This document shows, one piece after another, positions 1 to 6,189 of a DNA stretch of 6,531 nucleotides; the stretch's first letter is position 1; each line of letters begins with the position of its first letter. This DNA is from Bacteroidota bacterium (GTDB lineage: Bacteria > Bacteroidota > Bacteroidia > M30B66). The DNA lies in contig JAGQVC010000103.1 of assembly GCA_020438185.1 (NCBI GenBank), positions 1-6,531 of the forward strand, read 5' to 3'. Below the pieces are notes generated by a model that searched no databases, was not told the DNA's origin, and was given only the letters and a program-made list of their open reading frames with translations. The position numbers were made by a program, and so were the translations under genes.

Positions 1-26
1 CTCTGAAGCAGATGAGCTATGCTCCC
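1..26 (-). tRNA. Partial tRNA-like gene (5' half only, cut by window edge)
   Basis: Read on the minus strand from base 26, the sequence has a 7-nt acceptor arm (GGGAGCA), T8, A9, a D-stem GCTC and its partner GAG at the window edge. A14, G18 and A21 fall at their usual places in a 10-nt D-loop. A consensus-like promoter lies just upstream, leaving a leader of roughly 20 nt, which fits a tRNA transcription unit. The anticodon is outside the window, so no amino acid can be assigned. Oddly, position 15 is T instead of a purine and position 19 is C instead of the nearly invariant G, so the usual 19-56 tertiary pair would be lost unless the T-loop compensates. It may be a diverged tRNA, a pseudo-tRNA or a tRNA-derived fragment. 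Confidence 0.6.
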
Positions 27-48
27 ATTGTTTCTGTGAAGCGGGCTG

Positions 49-79
49 CAAATATACTTGTAGTTTTATTTATGACAAA
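49..79 (-). promoter_or_regulatory. Bacteroidota-type promoter for the tRNA-like gene
   Basis: On the minus strand TTTG (76-79) is followed after exactly 19 nt by TATATTTG (49-56). This matches the Bacteroidota primary sigma pattern TTTG (-33) and TAnnTTTG (-7) with typical spacing. Transcription would start near 43-45 and run into the tRNA-like sequence at 26. This is the best-formed promoter in the window. Confidence 0.72.
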
Positions 80-91
80 TTTTAAATGCTG

Positions 92-108
92 TTTTTTTTT
101 TTTTTTTT
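92..108. repeat. Homopolymer tract T17 (A17 on the minus strand)
   Basis: Seventeen consecutive T lie between the divergent tRNA-like promoter and the glycosyltransferase start. On the minus strand this is an A-tract beginning 12 nt upstream of the TTTG box at 76-79, roughly -48 to -65 from the predicted start, where an UP-like A-tract would sit. A tract this long is also prone to slippage, so its length may vary between cells. Neither role can be shown from one sequence. Confidence 0.8.
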
Positions 109-162
109 GTATCTGTTTAATAAACAGCACAATAAAATAGAATCAAGGCATGGAAATGCGAA

Positions 163-170
163 TATCTTTG
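163..170 (+). promoter_or_regulatory. Possible -7 element TATCTTTG at the glycosyltransferase start
   Basis: The octamer TATCTTTG fits TAnnTTTG and ends only 4 nt before the GTG start codon. If it is used, transcription would begin at or within a few bases of the start codon, giving a leaderless or nearly leaderless mRNA. No TTTG box sits 19-21 nt upstream, so the promoter is incomplete. The same octamer precedes both surface-protein genes. Confidence 0.4.
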
Positions 171-174
171 CAAC

Positions 175-1512
175 GTGAAAAAGGTACTTGTGATTAGCTA
201 TTATTGGCCTCCATCAGGCGGAGCCGGAGTACAGCGGTGGTTAAAATTCTGTAAATACCTGCGTAAATTCGGATGGGAACCGATCATTTACACAGCCGAA
301 AACGCAGAATATCCGGTTATTGATTCATCACTTGAGCGAGAAATACCTGATGGCATTCAGGTTATTAAACAACCTATCTGGGAACCTTACCTGCTTTACA
401 AACGCTTTACCGGAAAGAAAAAAGATAGTCGCGTCGTTTCAGGGTTTTTGGATGAGAAAGGCAAAAAAGGCCTGACTCAAAAACTTTCACTGTGGATCAG
501 GGGAAATTTATTTATTCCTGACGCACGCAGATTCTGGATTGCACCTTCGATTAAGTACCTGCTGAACTGGATTCAGGAAAATCATGTTGATGCTATTGTC
601 TCAACCGGACCGCCACATAGTATGCACCTAATTGCGAAAGCATTGCATGAGAAAACCGGAATTCCCTGGCTGGCTGATTTTCGCGACCCCTGGGTGAATA
701 TTGATTTTGCTGCAGATTTACAAATGTCGGGACATGCGAGGAAGCGCAACGAAAAATTAGAGAAAGAAGTGTTGGATTCCTGTTCGCAGGTAGTGGTAGT
801 TGGTGATTTTATGGCCGAAGAGTTCCGTTCAAAAACCGCGAATAAAATAGATGTAATTACAAATGGATATGACCCGGCTGATTTTCAGGTAGAAATTCCT
901 GAATTCCTTCTGAATGAAAAAGATGTATTCAGTATTGTGCATACAGGCAGTATAAATGACCGAAGAAATCATCCTGCATTTTGGCAGGCGATACAGCAAA
1001 TGTGCTCCGAAAATCGGGAATTCTCCAGTCGGCTTAAAATTCGTTTTATTGGAAAAAATGATGCTTCAGTGCGCAGAAGCATTCTTGAATTTGAGTTGGA
1101 GAATTACACTGAGTTCATCGACTACTTACCGCACAATCAAATTATTGCTTATCAAAAAACTGCTTCAGTACTGTATTTGTCAATTAATAATTATGGGGCA
1201 AGCCAGTCGGGATTTTTCTCTCCAAAAGCAACACTCACAGGCAAATTGTTTGAATATCTGGCCGCACAGCGGCCGATACTCATGCAAGGACCTGCTGATA
1301 GTCAGGCCGCTCAGGTAATAAGCCAGAATCCAGCTAATCGAATAATCGGGTTCGATGACACATCAAGCATTAAATCTGCTTTGGCCGACTTATTTGCAGC
1401 GCGAAATGAAGATAAAAACGTAGAAGCCGATGAACGGTTTTCACGAATCACGCTTACAGGCGAACTTGCAGCTTTGCTGGATGGAATTGCACAAAAAGAA
1501 AACGGCAAATAG
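175..1512 (+). CDS. Glycosyltransferase family 4 protein
   Basis: This 445-residue protein has the two-domain layout of GT4 (GT-B fold) glycosyltransferases, which move a sugar from a nucleotide-sugar donor to a growing surface glycan at the cytoplasmic face of the inner membrane. The N-terminal domain opens with a beta strand and Gly-rich loop (VLVISYYWPPSGGAG, residues 4-18), followed by STGPPHS (143-149) and DFRDPW (168-173). NGYD (230-233) marks the inter-domain region. The C-terminal domain has HTGSI (256-260), RFIG (290-293) and the donor-binding stretch TGKLFEYLAAQRPIL (355-369). No signal peptide or membrane segment is evident. The GTG start is chosen because the in-frame upstream sequence reaches a stop at 133-135 without an ATG, and MKKVLVISYYWPP is where such proteins normally begin. 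It converges on the 782-aa surface-protein gene, with 38 bp between stop codons. A truncated copy of its last residues lies at 4298-4373. Donor and acceptor are unknown. Confidence 0.92.
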   Translation: MKKVLVISYYWPPSGGAGVQRWLKFCKYLRKFGWEPIIYTAENAEYPVIDSSLEREIPDGIQVIKQPIWEPYLLYKRFTGKKKDSRVVSGFLDEKGKKGLTQKLSLWIRGNLFIPDARRFWIAPSIKYLLNWIQENHVDAIVSTGPPHSMHLIAKALHEKTGIPWLADFRDPWVNIDFAADLQMSGHARKRNEKLEKEVLDSCSQVVVVGDFMAEEFRSKTANKIDVITNGYDPADFQVEIPEFLLNEKDVFSIVHTGSINDRRNHPAFWQAIQQMCSENREFSSRLKIRFIGKNDASVRRSILEFELENYTEFIDYLPHNQIIAYQKTASVLYLSINNYGASQSGFFSPKATLTGKLFEYLAAQRPILMQGPADSQAAQVISQNPANRIIGFDDTSSIKSALADLFAARNEDKNVEADERFSRITLTGELAALLDGIAQKENGK

Positions 1513-1532
1513 TTTCCTACCTGCCGTTTTCT
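1497..1532. terminator. Bidirectional intrinsic terminator between convergent genes
   Basis: A perfect 11-bp inverted repeat pairs AGAAAACGGCA (1497-1507) with TGCCGTTTTCT (1522-1532) around a 14-nt loop. Read on the minus strand the stem is followed directly by TTTTT (1497-1493), serving the surface-protein gene that stops at 1551. On the plus strand the descending arm is T-rich, although the following sequence is mixed A/T. The left arm lies inside the last codons of the glycosyltransferase and its stop codon falls in the loop, so one hairpin serves both genes. Confidence 0.75.
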
Positions 1533-1550
1533 AAAAATATTTTGATCGGA

Positions 1551-3899
1551 TTATTTCACAAACACTTTGAACGTTTCATTAACGGATGCGCTTCTAGCAG
1601 AAATTAAATAAACACCAGCAGAGAGTCCGGCTAAATCAATGTTCTGAACAGCATATCCATTTACCTCAAGAGAACGAGCTGAAATTTGCTGACCCATTAA
1701 GCTGGTTACAATGATATTCATCACTTCAGGTTTTTCAACGCTGATATTCATATTGAAGTTGTTCTTGGTTACAGACTGAACCAAATCGATGTTCGCAATT
1801 TCATTCGGCGATGTTATATCTTCAAGTTTTTGAGCTGTAGGGTTTGAAGCTGAACAACCCGGTTGAAGTACAATTATACCATCCAGGTCGTAGGCATCAC
1901 CGGTTGAACCGAAGTTTGAAGCAGCAGAATGGTCTGTTATTCTAACATAAGAAGCAGCGATTGCCCCACCTGTGCTTAAGTCAACTGAACCATCAAGACA
2001 AATGATTCCCAGGTCTATCCAGTTTGAACCATCAAGAGATACTTCAACCATAGCTTCTTCCCTATAAGAGGCACAAGCAGGATTGCCATAAGATGTTTCT
2101 ACTACTTCGATGTCGGCTCCCGGTTTATCAAAAATGGCATATCCCAGTTTGAGTACGATATTACCTCCAAAGCCTAATGAGAAGAAGTTTACAGTGTTGG
2201 TATTCTGAGGTGCGCCAAGTGCCTGATTTTCATCTGAACGTGAAGCAGCAACCGGGGTTCCGTTTTTGCGAGGACCCTGAGCGCTACTCACATAGCTCAT
2301 TGCATAAGAATTTCCAAGATCCTGCATTTCAGGATTATCGATAGTTCCGTGCAGACATACAATTCCATCAACATCGTACCCATCAGCAATTCCACCGTTG
2401 TAGTTTGAAGAAAGCGGGCTTACGTCAACAAGGCGAATGTATTCGGCCCAGTTAAGTTCTCCTAAATCAAATTCTGCGTCCTGGCAACCTGAGCCCAAAT
2501 AAACCCAGTTGCAATTATCCTGCGAAGCAAAAGCAAGGATAGTCTCAGGATAGCGAACACAATTGCCACTCATGCTGCCAAAAGTTGTTTCAGTAACACG
2601 AATATCATTTCCGTCACCATTGGCAATGGCACCGCTCATGCGAACAGTAATAGACCCGCCAAAACCAAGTGAAACAAAATTATAATTGGCCTCGCCTGTT
2701 GTCAGATCACTGTTTTGAGGAGCTCCCAATGCATTTGTGGAAATCATGCGTGAAGCAGGCAAATTTGTGCCGTCATTCTGCTTCGCAGGAAGGTATTCAA
2801 TCACCTCAACTGCTGTGCAGGTTCCGGGAACAGGTGGCTCGATAACAGGATTCACGTTTACTGTGGTTGCGGAAGAAACCGCTGAACATCCATGCTCGTT
2901 AAAAACACGAACCGAATAAGCTCCGCTACTGTTCACATTAATTGACTGAGTCGTTTGTCCACCAGGAATCCATTCGAATGATACGGCAGGTGAAGACATT
3001 AACATTACGCTGCTACCCTGATCAATATTTACGATACCTGAAGGATTGATGGTTGGAACATCCGGATTTGACCACACATGAACCTCGATTGAGTTTGATG
3101 CAATAGGACACGTGCCAGTGGATTGCAAAGAAAATGCTCCACTGCTGGAAACAATACGTGGGTTGCCGGTTTCACCGTCATTCCAAAGGATATCAGCATC
3201 GGTGTTTACAGAAAGCTCAACCGAGCCACCTTCGCAAAAAGATGTTGGACCAGACGCTGAAACAGTGAGCACCTGAACAGGCGGACAATAAACAACAGAT
3301 AGAGTCGGACGCAAAGAAATGTCAGAATTCACGTCTGAAGCAAACATCATCACACGGGTTGGAGTTTCATTTGCCAAACGAAATAAATATCCGAAGTTGG
3401 AAGCTGGATTGTCTAGGTGATATTGAACAAGTGATGTCAAATCGACATCATAGTTTTGATTTCCAACAACAGATGCAGCAAGAACAGCCTGACCTGTTGA
3501 AGTTGCAGCAGGTGCATTATTCCAAGTTACAGTAGATTGGTTCCAAGAAGCTGTAACTCTCTGCATGTAACTCTCATTGTTACCAATAGTATGATCTACT
3601 AGAAACCCGATAGCTGGAATTTTATATAGGTGCAATGAGGCACTTATTATTGTAGAACCTGCCGGTATTCCTGAAAAATCGAACTGAATTAAACCGCGAT
3701 TTGAATTCACGCCTGTGTTAAATCCTGGAATGCAAAATGCTGCAAATTGTGCAACATTATCATAGTTTGTATTAGCTGAATTGTAACCAGTGTGAAAACC
3801 GAGCGAGGCCAATTGAGAAGGCTGCAATTCAACAGCTGTTTGACTGTAGCAGAAAGATGCAGACAGCACTGAAAGTAAAAATGTTTTAAGTTTTTTCAT
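1551..3899 (-). CDS. T9SS-secreted DNRLRE (CBM96-like) surface protein, type A sorting domain
   Basis: This 782-residue secreted modular protein has a signal peptide at 1-19, with mature Gln20 fitting the Bacteroidota preference for Gln after signal peptidase I. A DNRLRE/CBM96-like beta-sandwich spans about 21-205 (NRGLIQFDFSGIP, 67-79; SASLHLYK, 86-93; VTWNN, 124-128; NFGYLFRL, 168-175). Ig-like domains follow at about 208-276 and 279-350, then two copies of a ~150-residue module at 362-518 and 532-678. A C-terminal T9SS type A sorting domain at about 706-782 includes LAGLSAGVYLISA and ends KVFVK. It should cross the outer membrane by T9SS, lose its C-terminal domain and be anchored or released; adhesion or glycan binding is likely but unproven. 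The ATG at 3899 is preferred to a TTG at 3947, because it opens directly into the signal peptide and lies 22 nt downstream of a TATCTTTG element that the TTG would precede. It is a paralogue of the protein at 4468-6021. Confidence 0.9.
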   Translation of the reverse strand: MKKLKTFLLSVLSASFCYSQTAVELQPSQLASLGFHTGYNSANTNYDNVAQFAAFCIPGFNTGVNSNRGLIQFDFSGIPAGSTIISASLHLYKIPAIGFLVDHTIGNNESYMQRVTASWNQSTVTWNNAPAATSTGQAVLAASVVGNQNYDVDLTSLVQYHLDNPASNFGYLFRLANETPTRVMMFASDVNSDISLRPTLSVVYCPPVQVLTVSASGPTSFCEGGSVELSVNTDADILWNDGETGNPRIVSSSGAFSLQSTGTCPIASNSIEVHVWSNPDVPTINPSGIVNIDQGSSVMLMSSPAVSFEWIPGGQTTQSINVNSSGAYSVRVFNEHGCSAVSSATTVNVNPVIEPPVPGTCTAVEVIEYLPAKQNDGTNLPASRMISTNALGAPQNSDLTTGEANYNFVSLGFGGSITVRMSGAIANGDGNDIRVTETTFGSMSGNCVRYPETILAFASQDNCNWVYLGSGCQDAEFDLGELNWAEYIRLVDVSPLSSNYNGGIADGYDVDGIVCLHGTIDNPEMQDLGNSYAMSYVSSAQGPRKNGTPVAASRSDENQALGAPQNTNTVNFFSLGFGGNIVLKLGYAIFDKPGADIEVVETSYGNPACASYREEAMVEVSLDGSNWIDLGIICLDGSVDLSTGGAIAASYVRITDHSAASNFGSTGDAYDLDGIIVLQPGCSASNPTAQKLEDITSPNEIANIDLVQSVTKNNFNMNISVEKPEVMNIIVTSLMGQQISARSLEVNGYAVQNIDLAGLSAGVYLISARSASVNETFKVFVK
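1866..2306 (-). repeat. Second copy of an internal ~150-residue protein module (R2)
   Basis: Residues about 532-678 of the 782-aa surface protein repeat the pattern of residues 362-518. Shared landmarks, in order, are ALGAPQN (560-566), SLGFGG (574-579), a D-I-x-V-x-ET-x-[FY]-G stretch (about 596-605), a segment around SLDGSNW (621-627), and YDLDGI (670-675). The conserved Asp and Gly residues hint at a beta-sandwich, perhaps metal-binding, but the module is not assigned to a named family here. Confidence 0.8.
2346..2816 (-). repeat. First copy of an internal ~150-residue protein module (R1)
   Basis: Residues about 362-518 of the 782-aa surface protein carry the same ordered motifs as R2: ALGAPQN (390-396), SLGFGG (410-415), DIRVTETTFG (432-441), an NCNW segment (462-465) and YDVDGI (508-513). 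The copies are clearly diverged, so the internal duplication is not recent. The module is absent from the 517-aa paralogue. Confidence 0.8.
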
Positions 3900-3921
3900 A
3901 AAATTAAGGTTAGATTCTTTA

Positions 3922-3929
3922 CAAAGATA
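3922..3929 (-). promoter_or_regulatory. -7 promoter element TATCTTTG of the 782-aa surface-protein gene
   Basis: The octamer TATCTTTG on the minus strand matches TAnnTTTG and ends exactly 22 nt before the ATG at 3899. The paralogous gene has the same octamer at the same distance. No convincing TTTG box lies 19-21 nt upstream, so the -33 part is weak or missing. Confidence 0.55.
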
Positions 3930-4091
3930 TCTGATTATAAATACCAAGTAACATTATGACAAAAATTTAACACAATGCAAAGAATGATTCCCATCTTATT
4001 TGCAATTGCCAATCATCTAAATAATTCACTAGAATAATTATTTTACTCAATTTAATGAGGCAAACCTCTATATTAAAACTCTTTCGTACAC

Positions 4092-4225
4092 CTATGATTT
4101 GCAGAAATGAACAATATCACGCCTCAATTTAGCCCTAACTAACTCTGTAGGAGGAATGAGTGATGAATTTGACTCTTTCCCGGCTGAATTTACAAAATCG
4201 CTAAAGTTGTAACTTGAGAATATAG
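4092..4225 (-). pseudogene. FkbM methyltransferase 3' remnant
   Basis: The minus-strand translation here reads FSSYNFSDFVNSAGKES, continuing to DIVHFCKS and a stop at 4092. It aligns with the C-terminus of the FkbM-family protein at 6190-6531 (FSRHNFKAFVNSAGKES through NVYFYKE). A 47-bp core (4151-4197) is identical to 6261-6307; the flanks are clearly similar but diverged. Upstream of about 4225 the similarity stops, and the catalytic core with the KIDVEG motif is absent, so this cannot be a working methyltransferase. The frame stays open to about 4310, but only a TTG could start it and that part resembles nothing recognised. The remnant follows the 782-aa surface gene at a similar distance to that between the real FkbM gene and its 517-aa neighbour, as expected after a tandem duplication. 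Confidence 0.82.
4151..4197 (-). repeat. 47-bp exact direct repeat, copy 1 (in the FkbM remnant)
   Basis: This stretch is identical base for base to 6261-6307 and in the same orientation, 2110 bp away. It encodes the FVNSAGKES...SLIP part of the FkbM C-terminus in both places. Identity falls off on both sides. Confidence 0.95.
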
Positions 4226-4297
4226 TACCTACCTTTAAACTTTGGAAGCAAAATGACTCTAGAACAACACTTCTGAGAAATGTATTCCAAACAATTT

Positions 4298-4373
4298 CGT
4301 TTTTCACCAAATCACTCTATCAGTAGAACTTGCACCTTTGCTGGATGGAATTGTGCAAAAAGAAAAAAAATAG
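4298..4373 (+). pseudogene. Glycosyltransferase 3' remnant
   Basis: The plus strand encodes ELAPLLDGIVQKEKK followed by TAG (4371-4373), matching the glycosyltransferase end ELAALLDGIAQKENGK. Over 4326-4366 the DNA matches 1462-1502 at 38 of 41 positions. Further upstream RFSP (from 4298) and ITLS match RFSRITLT only if one base is skipped around 4309-4311, so the fragment carries a frameshift as well as lacking the other ~420 residues. The hairpin arm that forms the terminator in the full gene is gone here, replaced by an A-run. It sits back to back with the FkbM remnant, marking the junction of the inferred duplication. Confidence 0.8.
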
Positions 4374-4467
4374 CTTTCCCATCAGCGATTAAGGTGTTTC
4401 ACCATAAAATATGCAATTTGAATTAATTTCAACAAAAGCAACTACTCAGAATAAAAGGCTTCATGGT
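4374..4467. other. Short intergenic stretch with no recognisable element
   Basis: This 94-bp AT-rich gap separates the glycosyltransferase remnant from the stop of the 517-aa surface gene. The corresponding gap in the left unit is 38 bp and holds a strong terminator. Only a weak 5-bp inverted repeat (TTGAA/TTCAA) is visible here, so no terminator is called for the 517-aa gene. Confidence 0.5.
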
Positions 4468-6021
4468 CTATTTCAACAAATGAACAGATCCAATATGTTC
4501 ATATTTTTTTTCATAAACATCCAGTGCCTTAATTAAGCAGGTGTAGACCCCTTCGGGTGCAATTTGATTCGTCTTTGTGCTTCCATCCCAACCTAGGTTA
4601 ACATCGTTCGATTCAAATATTAACTCACCCCAACGATTGAAGATAAGCATTGATAGTTTCTCAATCTTAAATCCTTTTGGTAAAAAAATATCATTGTCTC
4701 CATCGCCATTGGGTGTAAAGGCATTTGGAATATAAAACTCAGATGGCAACTCGATATTAAATGTTTTATCCACCTTATCTGAACAACCTAAGTCATTATC
4801 ACATTGATGCTCAATAACATAAGCAGTCTCTTCTGATACAACAAAGCTGTTATTTCCATCTAGAATGAGAGGTACACCTTGCAAGAACCAGTTGCACCCG
4901 CTCTCAAAATTACTAACCTGAACAGTTACAGGTAAGTACGCATTCGGGGGGACTAAAAGATCGAAAGACGCGTCAACTGAAGCATCGACGATTACCACAG
5001 TATCCATAACTGTGTTGCAGATATTTGATCTGGTTAAAGTATATAAGCCTGCCGAACCAACTGAAATCGATTGACTTGTTTCACCTGTTGACCATAAATT
5101 GTATGACGATTCAGAGGATTGAAGGATGACCTCATCAGGAAAACAAACATTGATTAATTCACTACCCAAGATTCGAGCTTCTGAAATTTCTTCATCGACG
5201 ATAATTTCAATTGAGTTTGATGAAACAATACACCCTTCCGTTGAAGAAACAGAAAATACACCATTAGTACTAACGATACGAGGGTTCTGCGAAGAACCAT
5301 CGTTCCAATTGAATGGTACATTGGCATTAACTATTAAGCTGACTTCTTCCCCCTCACAGAAGTGAGTTGGACCAGTCGCAGAAATGCTTATTTCAGGAAT
5401 TTCACTACAGTACACAACGTTTAGAAAAGGATGTAATGACTGATCTGGATAAACATCAGAAGTGAACATCATAATTCTGTTGATGCTTTCATCCTCCAAT
5501 CTGAATAAATAGCCAAAATTTTGAGACGGATTGTTTACGTGATATTGAACTAATTGAGTCACATTTACTGTGTAATTCTCATCTCCTGTTACGGATGGGG
5601 CTAATGTCGCTTGGTCAGTTGCGACGGCTGAAGGTTGAGTGTTCCAAGTAACATTAATTTCATTCCAGGCATTTGTCACCCGTTGTATGAAGCATGTATT
5701 ATTGCCTATAGTATGATTTACAAGAGTTCCTATTGGAGGAATTTTAAATAGAAACAAAGAAGCGCTGATGATGGTTGCTCCGGAAGGGATTCCGGATAAG
5801 TCAAACTGTATTAGCCCTCTGTTGATATTAACACCTGAAGCCCCACCGGGTATACAATATGCAGCAAACTGGTCTGCATTATTATAATTGTTATCTGCTG
5901 TGTTATAAGTGTCGTGGTATCCTATTGCAGCACATTGAGAAGGCTGAATGTTTACTGAAACTTGCCCGTACAAATAAGCAACTTGTACTATAGTAAACAA
6001 TAAAGATATTAATGCTTTCAT
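4468..6021 (-). CDS. T9SS-secreted DNRLRE (CBM96-like) surface protein, type B (CHU_C) sorting domain
   Basis: This 517-residue protein starts with a signal peptide (residues 1-19, mature Gln20). A DNRLRE/CBM96-like domain spans about 21-205 (NRGLIQFDLSGIP, 67-79; SASLFLFK, 86-93; NFGYLFRL, 168-175). Ig-like domains follow at about 208-275 and 282-346, then a Cys-containing PKD/Ig-like stretch at about 350-425. The C-terminus is a gliding-motility-associated type B sorting domain (428-517) with PNAFTPNGDGDNDIF (432-446), IFNRWGELIFES (460-471) and GWDG (477-480). The protein should be exported by T9SS and surface-attached or released, the type B route usually needing a dedicated PorP/SprF-like partner not seen here. 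Residues 20-275 align without gaps to the 782-aa paralogue, including Cys at 56, 205, 222 and 264, but the tail after the second Ig-like domain is unrelated. The ATG at 6021 opens into the signal peptide. Ligand unknown. Confidence 0.9.
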   Translation of the reverse strand: MKALISLLFTIVQVAYLYGQVSVNIQPSQCAAIGYHDTYNTADNNYNNADQFAAYCIPGGASGVNINRGLIQFDLSGIPSGATIISASLFLFKIPPIGTLVNHTIGNNTCFIQRVTNAWNEINVTWNTQPSAVATDQATLAPSVTGDENYTVNVTQLVQYHVNNPSQNFGYLFRLEDESINRIMMFTSDVYPDQSLHPFLNVVYCSEIPEISISATGPTHFCEGEEVSLIVNANVPFNWNDGSSQNPRIVSTNGVFSVSSTEGCIVSSNSIEIIVDEEISEARILGSELINVCFPDEVILQSSESSYNLWSTGETSQSISVGSAGLYTLTRSNICNTVMDTVVIVDASVDASFDLLVPPNAYLPVTVQVSNFESGCNWFLQGVPLILDGNNSFVVSEETAYVIEHQCDNDLGCSDKVDKTFNIELPSEFYIPNAFTPNGDGDNDIFLPKGFKIEKLSMLIFNRWGELIFESNDVNLGWDGSTKTNQIAPEGVYTCLIKALDVYEKKYEHIGSVHLLK

Positions 6022-6043
6022 AAGATAGAACCCAAGGTGTGAC

Positions 6044-6051
6044 CAAAGATA
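6044..6051 (-). promoter_or_regulatory. -7 promoter element TATCTTTG of the 517-aa surface-protein gene
   Basis: TATCTTTG on the minus strand ends 22 nt before the ATG at 6021, the same octamer and distance as in the paralogous gene although the 22 nt between are not obviously alike. The -33 region lacks a clear TTTG. The gene is therefore probably transcribed on its own rather than only by readthrough from the FkbM gene 168 bp upstream. Confidence 0.55.
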
Positions 6052-6189
6052 ATTGCAATTTTATTGGTTACCTCATTTGGATAAAAAAATAACACGTTCT
6101 AACAGTATTATCTGATAGGTTTTAATTCTACACCAACAGAACTTAATATTTACTGTTTAATTTTGGTATTGATGTGCTTTCCTGAAACT

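Noticed and set aside
150..158. ATG codons at 150 and 156 as alternative glycosyltransferase starts
   Set aside because: Both are in another frame that reaches a stop within about 50 nt.
956..1318. Overlapping plus-strand open frame within the glycosyltransferase gene
   Set aside because: It is out of frame inside a well-supported gene and its translation has no recognisable domain.
1311..1508. Minus-strand open frame antisense to the glycosyltransferase 3' end
   Set aside because: It is fully antisense to a supported gene, has low-complexity composition and no start signals.
2737..2919. Plus-strand open frame antisense to the 782-aa surface gene
   Set aside because: It is short, antisense to a supported gene and has no domain or promoter.
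3900..3947. A 16-residue N-terminal extension of the 782-aa surface protein from a TTG at 3947
   Set aside because: The extension would put residues in front of a good signal peptide, and its start lies upstream of the predicted promoter element at 3922-3929.
4019..4043. AT-only inverted repeat AAATAATT / AATTATTT as a terminator or operator
   Set aside because: An 8-bp stem of only A and T is expected by chance in such AT-rich DNA, and no T-run placed for termination follows it.
4057..4068. GAGG-CAAA-CCTC hairpin downstream of the FkbM remnant
   Set aside because: The perfect stem is only 4 bp and no T-run follows on either strand. It could be a decayed terminator but cannot be supported.
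4092..4310. A 72-codon open frame on the minus strand as an independent small gene
   Set aside because: It can only start at a TTG, has no evident promoter, and its second half is plainly the tail of the FkbM gene. It is better described as a remnant with a fortuitously open upstream part.
5126..5365. Plus-strand open frame antisense to the 517-aa surface gene
   Set aside because: It is a Ser/Thr/Ile-rich shadow of an Ig-like coding region, without independent support.
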